From Prevotella sp. tf2-5 (GTDB lineage Bacteria > Bacteroidota > Bacteroidia > Bacteroidales > Bacteroidaceae): 64,000 nt of DNA. The notes below the pieces were generated by a model, which ran no database searches, was not told where the DNA came from, and saw only the letters and a list, made by a program, of their open reading frames with translations. Within the stretch, counting starts at the first letter, position 1. Each line of letters begins with the position of its first letter. This document shows, piece after piece, positions 57,941 through 64,000 of the stretch. The stretch lies in contig NZ_FOWK01000013.1 in the NCBI RefSeq assembly GCF_900115435.1, positions 1 through 64,000 of the forward strand, read 5' to 3'. Both the position numbers and the translations under genes were made by a program.

Positions 57941-58410
57941 TGCTTCAATCTTTAGTTAATAAATTGGCTTCAACCAGAGAGCGTGGCCTAATTCATCGCA
58001 CAGAGAAATAGGAACTTGCCAGCGGTGTTATCGTTATGCTGAGAACGGGAGTGCTTTTCATTATGTCCTCCGTAGGTGGTTGTGGCAAACGGTGTGCCAA
58101 ATAGTTAATCCAGCTCAATTAATGTAAGAAATTGCAAAATTGTCGGTGCTATGGCAAACGAATGTTCAATTTGTGTCAAAATGGCATGAGGATTGGGAAT
58201 GACAGTAAATAAAACCTATACCCAAACATGAACAGTCGATTACAATGGTTATTTAAGCGGGGGAACGGGGGGACAGGTACCTGTTTCACAAATAATAGGA
58301 GTCAGCATTAATCAATAGTTGAGCAATGCCAAGGCGAGCGAGAAAGCATCAGGAACTGACGATGGCTGATGTTTGAAGGTTGATGGAAGATATAAAAGCT
58401 AAGGAGTAAG
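57941..58410. other. Gap with palindrome upstream of the wbuC-like gene
   Basis: No gene is supported. A 12-base perfect palindrome (acaggtacctgt, 58273-58284) sits after a G-run (cgggggaacggggggac), and the stretch 58020-58110 repeats gccagcggtg / gcaaacggtg words. A good aaggag ribosome site precedes 58411. Confidence 0.55.
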
Positions 58411-58815
58411 ATGAAACTCATAGATAAACAATTGATAGATGACGTAAGTATGCAGGCAAAACAGTCTGATAGGTTGAGGATGAATCACAACTTTCATCAA
58501 AGTCTTGATGAGAAGTGCCATCGCTTCCTGAATGCAGTTGAGCCAGGAACCAAGGTTGAGATTCATCGTCATCCGACGAAAGACGAGTCGTTTGTGCTAC
58601 TTCGTGGTAGAGTGAAGGTAACCACCTACCATGATGATGGTACAGTGATAAAGAGTGTAGTGCTCTGTCCAGAGGAAGGACTCTATGGGGTGGACATACC
58701 CAAGAATGTCTGGCATAATGTGGAATGCTTGGAGTCAGGAAGCGTGTTCTTTGAATGTAAGGAAGGTCCGTTTGTGCCGCATGAGGAAGAAGGCGTGATG
58801 CGCCTTCAACGATAA
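58411..58815 (+). CDS. WbuC-type cupin
   Basis: 134 residues with the small cupin core VEIHRHPTKDESFVLLRGRVKV and GVDIPKNVWHNVECLESGS; histidines at the first motif and in VWHNV would bind metal. WbuC-like proteins are found at the edges of O-antigen and capsule loci; function unknown. The preceding aaggag is a stronger ribosome site than is usual for Bacteroidetes. Confidence 0.85.
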   Translation: MKLIDKQLIDDVSMQAKQSDRLRMNHNFHQSLDEKCHRFLNAVEPGTKVEIHRHPTKDESFVLLRGRVKVTTYHDDGTVIKSVVLCPEEGLYGVDIPKNVWHNVECLESGSVFFECKEGPFVPHEEEGVMRLQR

Positions 58816-58870
58816 CGATCAGGTCACACAGATAATACGGAAAGCACAGAAATAGAGAGACTGAATAGAC

Positions 58871-59500
58871 ATGAATATATTTGAGATACAACAGTCCAAG
58901 CAGGACAAAGAGTTCGTGATGAAAAACGGCTCTTTGGAGTTTGAGGTGTTTGCAGATATTCTGAAAACAGCGGAGGACATTCCTTATATCGGATCCCTGT
59001 TCAAATTGGGCAAGGTGGCGGTTAACTACATGGACTATAGATTCGTGAGGAAGTTGCACTTCTTTCTTGAACAGTCGGAGAGTGTGGAGCCAGAAAAGAA
59101 AGAGAAGTTTCTGAATAGTCTCTCTCTAGATGATAATAAAAGGATAAACAGCTATCTTACACAGTTGCTTTATTCATCGGAAGAGGATGGTAAGGCAATG
59201 TTGATGGGAAAGATATACCGTAGTAGGTTGATGGAGGAGATAGACAACGATATGATGTTACGGCTATGTTCTATAGTTAACAAGGCTTTCTTGCCGGATC
59301 TTGAGCACCTGCGCGAATATGTTGAAGACAACAGTAGTTATGATTATGTCAGAGATAATTTGAACTCGCTTGGCTTATTACGTAACTTAGGAGGTACATA
59401 TCAGAAAGAAAATGGCGAATGGGCTGGTGTAGGATTTGGTCCTGCAATACACCGATTAAATGATGTCGGCAATGAATTGCTGAGAATAATGTTAACGTAG
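58871..59500 (+). CDS. Hypothetical protein
   Basis: 209 residues, mostly helical (FEVFADILKTAEDIPYIGSL FKLGKVAVNYMDYRFVRKLH ... NDVGNELLRIMLT). A short hydrophobic segment near 38-50 could touch the membrane. Not recognised. It lies between wbuC and the tRNA-like element and may belong with the second defence-like island. Confidence 0.55.
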   Translation: MNIFEIQQSKQDKEFVMKNGSLEFEVFADILKTAEDIPYIGSLFKLGKVAVNYMDYRFVRKLHFFLEQSESVEPEKKEKFLNSLSLDDNKRINSYLTQLLYSSEEDGKAMLMGKIYRSRLMEEIDNDMMLRLCSIVNKAFLPDLEHLREYVEDNSSYDYVRDNLNSLGLLRNLGGTYQKENGEWAGVGFGPAIHRLNDVGNELLRIMLT

Positions 59501-59590
59501 GGGGGCTTGAGTTTTAATTTGATATGAACACCCTTAGGTTGTAGGGCTCAATATCGTCAATATTAACAGTTTACAAAATGAATAATTATA

Positions 59591-59685
59591 AGGGTTAACG
59601 GTCTTGATGGTCAGGCGCGTACCTTGAGAGCATTCATGAAATGCCATGAAAGTACGAGATGTGGGTTCGATTCCCACTTGACCCT
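59591..59685 (+). other. tRNA-like element
   Basis: The 3' part is textbook: a T arm gtggg-ttcgatt-cccac (59661-59677) followed by ttgaccc, which pairs with gggttaa at 59592-59598 (one G-U). The centre is wrong for a normal tRNA: about 62 bases contain a hairpin gcatt-catga-aatgc and a cgtac...gtacg pair rather than clean D and anticodon arms. It may be a degraded long-arm (leucine-type) tRNA, or an att-like relic left by an integrated element. The next gene starts 11 bases later. Confidence 0.4.
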
Positions 59686-59695
59686 CTGATAAAAT

Positions 59696-60562
59696 ATGGG
59701 ATTAGTATTAAAAAAGAGTTTGGCATATAGCCTGTTAAAGAAAAGAATTGGCCAGGCCAATCATTTTTTGATTACCATTCTTGTTGGACTCGACGAAGTC
59801 AGTAAAGGAAATGCAAAGAAATCGGCTACACTTGATGCGAAATGGGACCCAAAAGATGTGAAGGTTTCTGCGTCGAGGAGTAGAACATATGCTTTGAATT
59901 CGTCGCTTGCGTGGATAGTTGACAATTTTGATTCATACGTGCAGAATTGCAAGCGCAAACCAAGTTTTATCGAAAACAATGAGCTGCGAAGAGCCTTGGA
60001 TAGTGCAGATCGCCGGGTAAATGAGAAATTTGAAGTGTTATACAATAGATACAAGGCTACTGGCGATTTGAAGTTGTATGGGGCATTGATAGCATTGGGT
60101 ATTCAATGGAGAAATGTAACTACACATTCTGGAGGTGACAATGTGCTAGATAATGAATATGAAGGTATATTGCAAGAGAATAAAGATTGGTATACAAACA
60201 ATTTCTGCCACTTGGATGTGGATAAAGCACAGGATAGTTTTAATAAACGAAAAAATCCGTCGTTGAAAGAGGTGGCCTCTATAATTAAATCTGTATTACG
60301 TTTCGTAGAAATTGTAGATAAAGAACTAATAAAGGAAATTGATGTCGAGAGATATGTTAAGGATTTACTAGATAAACATTACCCCAAGGAGAGTAAAGAA
60401 AGGAGATTGTTTGCAAATCAAACCAGAGAGCATCAGTTATCAAAAATAAAACAATTATTGCTGAATAGTGGATTTGTGTATGAAGAAGGTGACGGTCTCC
60501 TGGTGGACAATGAATTTCTGACGAAGTACATGGGTGATATAAAATGTCAAGTCAGTGTATAG
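59696..60562 (+). CDS. HEPN-like protein
   Basis: 288 residues, mostly helical. The motif R139-N-V-T-T-H144 (IQWRNVTTHSGGDN) has the R-x4-H spacing of HEPN RNases, with the usual polar residue after R. The C-terminal third is helical with a possible small winged-helix end (IKQLLLNSGFVYEEGDGLLV). It precedes the AIPR gene by 47 bases. The call rests on one motif and on the context. Confidence 0.55.
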   Translation: MGLVLKKSLAYSLLKKRIGQANHFLITILVGLDEVSKGNAKKSATLDAKWDPKDVKVSASRSRTYALNSSLAWIVDNFDSYVQNCKRKPSFIENNELRRALDSADRRVNEKFEVLYNRYKATGDLKLYGALIALGIQWRNVTTHSGGDNVLDNEYEGILQENKDWYTNNFCHLDVDKAQDSFNKRKNPSLKEVASIIKSVLRFVEIVDKELIKEIDVERYVKDLLDKHYPKESKERRLFANQTREHQLSKIKQLLLNSGFVYEEGDGLLVDNEFLTKYMGDIKCQVSV

Positions 60563-60609
60563 ATGGCGAGATCAAAAGATAAATTGAGAAACCTATTAAA
60601 ACTATTTAT

Positions 60610-62355
60610 ATGACTAAGTACGAAATACTCACAAATATACTTGCTGGGATTATCAGCGAAGCACCAGAAAAGTATTCTAAACTTTATGAGAAGGATACGA
60701 CCAAGACAGAACAGTATTACAACTCTCTGTCACGAGCGTTTATTCATCTTTTCTTGAAGGTGCGTTTTGATTTGACCGATTTTGAAGAACGCGAACATTT
60801 TATTACTGATGGCGGCAATGATGGTGGTATTGATGGCTACTATATAGATTCTGAACACAAGGAAATATTCCTTTTCCAATCAAAGTTCCGCGCGAACGAA
60901 AATAATTTCCATGACAAGGAAATTTCTATGAAGGAACTTCTTTCAATGGATATTGAACGTATTCTTAGTGGAGAGACTAAGGATGAGAAAGGAATTGATT
61001 ATCGCGGAAAGATATATCAATTGCAGCGAGAAATTAGTGAAATACCCGACATCCCTCGTTATACATATAGGGTAATCATCTTTGCAAATCTTAAAGAGGT
61101 GTCGGATACGGAACTCAAGCGGTTGACTGGGGGCTACAAGGTAGAAGTGATAGATTACCAGAAATGCTATTCTGATTTTGTCTTTCCTATAATATCTGGA
61201 ACTTATTATAGTAAGTCGGATTTGATGATTCAGATTGATTTGAGTAACAAAATGGCTAGTAAAATTAGCTATACGGTAGATACTTCCATTGGCGACTGTG
61301 ATATTACTGTGCTGTTTGTGCCAACTGTTGAGGTGGGACGTTTTATGTCGAAGTATAAGAATTCTATATTGAAGTTTAATCCTCGTAGCTATCTAGGGTT
61401 TAAGGCTCAAGACGTCAATCGCCAGATAGCAGATTCTGTGATCCAAAAGAAAACGAATGAATTCGCGCTTTTCAATAATGGTATCACACTTCTTTCTGAA
61501 GAGACTTTCATCAATGAGCATGTAGCAAACAAAGGAGTTGCCAAGCTTATTGTAAAGAACCCTCAAATCATCAATGGTGGTCAGACTTCTTTCACATTGA
61601 GCCGTTTGTATGAAGATAACAGCGACAAGAGTATCTTTGACAAAAAGGAAGTGCTTCTGAAGGTCATTACTCTACCACCGGATGCCACGGACAAAGAAAA
61701 ACTAATAGAAGAAATTTCTAATGCAACGAATCATCAGACACCAGTTGGTCCGTCTGACCGCCTGTCTAACATGGATGAACAGGTATACCTACAACAATGT
61801 CTTTATGATCGTTTTGGAGTGTTGTATGAGCGTAAACGTGGAGAATATTCTGATGGTATCGCAAAAGGATACATCCGAGAAGATGACATCATAGATCGTA
61901 GTCTTTTCATTAAGATTTACTACACTCTACAGAATAAGGTTTCCAGTTCAAAGGCAAAGAAATTGTTTGTTACTCATAAATGGACGCGTGAAGCCATAGA
62001 TGATGATAAAAGAATAATGGCCACGATATTCGGTTGTAAAAGCTATAAGAAATTATTCTCGCTTTCTAAAGCTAACAATTCTGACTTGGATATGCTGGCA
62101 AAGGTAAAGGCCATGGTGCTTCTTTTCCAACCTGAGAATATTTCAGATTTCGATGATGCCATTAGTAGATATGCTCCTCATGTTATTTTTTCATGGCCTT
62201 CTTTCTTGGAGCAAAATTCAGATAAAGTATATCAAAAGACCACGGTGATAGATATGAATAAAGAAGTGAGAGTTGTTTATAAGCGTGTTCGAGCAAAGAT
62301 GCGCTCATGGATTAACTCTGTGGAGTTTGAAAAGAGTGCGCGTAGCTTTTTTTAA
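60610..62355 (+). CDS. AIPR protein with nuclease-like N-terminus
   Basis: 581 residues. The central and C-terminal parts match the AIPR (abortive infection phage resistance) family: FALFNNGITLLSE, KNPQIINGGQTSFTLSRLYE. The N-terminal part has a PD-(D/E)XK-like pattern: G-G-I-D75-G-YYID followed by LF-Q90-S-K92-F. This combination suggests a phage-triggered nuclease. It is second in a likely operon with the HEPN-like gene and the PHP-ATPase. Confidence 0.82.
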   Translation: MTKYEILTNILAGIISEAPEKYSKLYEKDTTKTEQYYNSLSRAFIHLFLKVRFDLTDFEEREHFITDGGNDGGIDGYYIDSEHKEIFLFQSKFRANENNFHDKEISMKELLSMDIERILSGETKDEKGIDYRGKIYQLQREISEIPDIPRYTYRVIIFANLKEVSDTELKRLTGGYKVEVIDYQKCYSDFVFPIISGTYYSKSDLMIQIDLSNKMASKISYTVDTSIGDCDITVLFVPTVEVGRFMSKYKNSILKFNPRSYLGFKAQDVNRQIADSVIQKKTNEFALFNNGITLLSEETFINEHVANKGVAKLIVKNPQIINGGQTSFTLSRLYEDNSDKSIFDKKEVLLKVITLPPDATDKEKLIEEISNATNHQTPVGPSDRLSNMDEQVYLQQCLYDRFGVLYERKRGEYSDGIAKGYIREDDIIDRSLFIKIYYTLQNKVSSSKAKKLFVTHKWTREAIDDDKRIMATIFGCKSYKKLFSLSKANNSDLDMLAKVKAMVLLFQPENISDFDDAISRYAPHVIFSWPSFLEQNSDKVYQKTTVIDMNKEVRVVYKRVRAKMRSWINSVEFEKSARSFF

Positions 62356-62421
62356 CTATGATAGAGATTCATTTTTGAACTTGAAAAATGTTCGTGCCAT
62401 ATTATATTGCCTATGAAATAA

Positions 62422-64000
62422 TGCGATTTACATATACATACAATTAAGGGTGTTTCTGACAGGGAATTTGTGTTCAGTATGAATGTCCTTAAGGAATATG
62501 TAGAAAAGATGCATATAGACGTTATAGCCATTACAAACCATGATTTGTTTGACTATAATAATTATATGGTAATTCAAAGAGAACTGCCTGATACTATTGT
62601 ATTACCTGGAATAGAAGTAGATTTGGAAAAAGGACATATCTTGGTTATTGCAGATAACAAAGATGATGTAATTTACGAATTCATTTCAAAGTGTGATGCT
62701 GTTAAGGAGATGATAAGAACAGAGCACGATAGTATTCCATTAGACGATTTCTGCCAAATATTTGGAGATTTGAATAATTATCTGTTGATTCCTCACTATG
62801 ATAAAACCCCTTCTTTAACCCAACCAGTATTAGATCAATTGAGTGACTATATCCAAGCAGGGGAGGTGACTAGTATCAAAAAGTTTCTTTCGATGCAAAA
62901 AAGTCCTGAGGAGAGGCTAACACCGGTATTGTTTAGTGACTTTAGATGTGAAGAAATGGTCGAAGGAGCACCGCTGCCAGTAAGGCAAACCTTTCTTGAT
63001 ATAAATGAAGTGAGTGTAGGCGCATTGAAGTTGTGTTTGCAAGATAAAAACAAGGCAACTCTTTCTGAGAAAGATGGAAATAAATTGTTTCAAGTTTTTG
63101 ACGATGGTCAGATGTTGTCAACAGGTTTAAATATTATGTATGGTAAAAGATCTACAGGCAAGAGCTTTACCATGGATAAAATATACGAAATCTATGGCGA
63201 AAGAGCTAAATACATTGAACAATTTGACTTGTTAAATAAAGGCCAGGAGTATGGCAAAGAACAATTTGTAAGCGACCAGAAAATACGGTTGGAAAGCAAG
63301 GTGGCTGAGTATTTTAAGCCTTTTAAAGATATTGTCGACAAGATAATTCTGTTACCTTCATCACATAGCGATGAAACAGAAGTGGAAAACTATCTGAATG
63401 CTTTGATGAAGAAAGCGGAGATGGAGAATCAGAATGATATATACTCGAATACCAAGTTATATGAAGAAACGAGTTTTGGACTTAGTGCGAATGATGATCT
63501 TAAAAAACTGATTGAAGCTGTTAAACTGTTGTTGGAATCTGGCTCTTATAGAGAACTTATTGACAAACATCTAGATAAAAACTCATTAACACTATTACTC
63601 AAGGAACTTGTAGACTTGTACAGGGAAAGAAGTTATGAGAACGTATTGAAACAATTAACTAATAGTATTATGTCGGCAGTAAAAGCCGATTTGACGCTAT
63701 ATTCTGCAATTCCTCCCGTTCCTGACATTGATTTGTATTCAATTGTTTTAAGAGGTGAGCAACGGAAATGCTTTGAAAAGATTGCAAATAGCGTAAAAAG
63801 CAATGGTGACATTTATTCGGAAAATAAGGGGCGTTTTACTATTAAGGTTTGCAAACGGCCTTATCTTAATGCTTCAGATATAAAAAAAGGCATTGGTACT
63901 AGTACACCTCTCTCTGGGATATATTCGTATTATCAGAGGCCAATAGTGTATTTGGAAAAACTAAAAGAGTATGGAGTGGAGAGCTCCTCAATACATAAAG
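62422..64000 (+). CDS. PHP-domain ATPase, partial, with disrupted start
   Basis: An open frame runs from 62422 past the window end (over 525 residues). It begins CDLHIHTIKG and continues VIAITNHDLFD and LPGIEVDLEKGHILV, the first motifs of a PHP phosphoesterase. Further on is a Walker A (YGKRSTGKSFTM, near residue 240). This recalls TrlF-type PHP-ATPases. No start codon lies upstream of DLHIHT: the codons before read ATG AAA TAA (62413-62421). A three-base duplication (aataat) would explain it; without it the start would be M-K-C-D-L-H-I-H-T. The next usable start (GTG 62470 or ATG 62479) removes the motif. Confidence 0.75.

Noticed and set aside
58418-59059. 213-codon minus-strand frame over wbuC and the next gene
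   Set aside because: Antisense to the clear WbuC cupin; low-complexity His/Leu text.
59591-59685. Functional selenocysteine tRNA (long form, 8-bp acceptor stem)
   Set aside because: No UCA anticodon arm can be formed, and no sel genes are in the window.

Overview
The window looks like chromosomal DNA of a Bacteroidales bacterium, most likely Prevotella/Segatella or a close relative. Supporting signs are -7 boxes of the Bacteroidetes type TAnnTTTG, a UpxY-type antiterminator leading a capsule locus, the VirE / DUF4248 / HU / 'smalltalk' / amidase gene set, and many short intergenic repeats. The order of parts is: capsule export and sugar precursors, a first defence-like island, the main capsule operon, and a second defence-like island that runs off the right edge.

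Region 1 (about 0.5-20 kb) is richer in G+C with many C-ending codons. It holds upxY, a Wza-like exporter, a Wzz-like chain-length protein, UDP-glucose dehydrogenase (ugd), rfbC, and a minus-strand group fcl / four-helix-bundle gene / gmd that makes GDP-L-fucose. A DUF4143 ATPase and a remnant of another lie here. They are followed by a VirE-type primase/helicase-like gene, a DUF4248-like protein, an HU-like protein, a GxxExxY protein, a 33-residue smalltalk peptide and an amidase. Gaps between these genes are packed with hairpin elements of three families (A, B, C), a recurring terminator module, and tandem repeats with a 7-bp period. ugd, rfbC and gmd share one promoter layout (GNRA-loop hairpin, 22 nt, -7 box).

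Region 2 (20.6-35.1 kb) is bounded by two near-identical 201-bp copies of a structured, promoter-led non-coding element. Between them sit an SMC-like ATPase, a small partner, a PD-(D/E)XK-type nuclease candidate and a DNA methyltransferase in one tight operon (Lamassu/ABC-3C-like by layout), an OLD-type AAA/TOPRIM nuclease, a block of unrecognised membrane and soluble proteins, and a large secreted protein flanked by 59-bp direct repeats.

Region 3 (36-57.4 kb), AT-rich for most of its length, is the capsule assembly operon: nucleotidyltransferase-like protein, MurJ/Wzx-type flippase, Wzy-like polymerase, acyltransferase, GT4, GT11 fucosyltransferase, GT-D glycosyltransferase and a GNAT enzyme. 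It then runs into an unusual acyl module: FabD, two carrier proteins, three SDRs (one with its catalytic residues lost), KASIII, FabZ-like dehydratase, split transketolase, two MBL-fold hydrolases, an AMP-binding ligase and a LuxE-LuxC fusion. I infer that it makes a short acyl, aldehyde or ketol group that decorates the polysaccharide or builds an odd sugar. The fucosyltransferase would use the GDP-fucose made in region 1.

Region 4 (57.4-64 kb) has a small minus-strand zinc/HNH-like protein, a WbuC cupin, an unknown protein, a tRNA-like element, and a likely defence group: a HEPN-like protein, an AIPR protein with a nuclease-like N-terminus, and a PHP-ATPase cut by the window edge whose expected start is interrupted by a stop codon. 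Identities come from motif reading only; no database search was possible.
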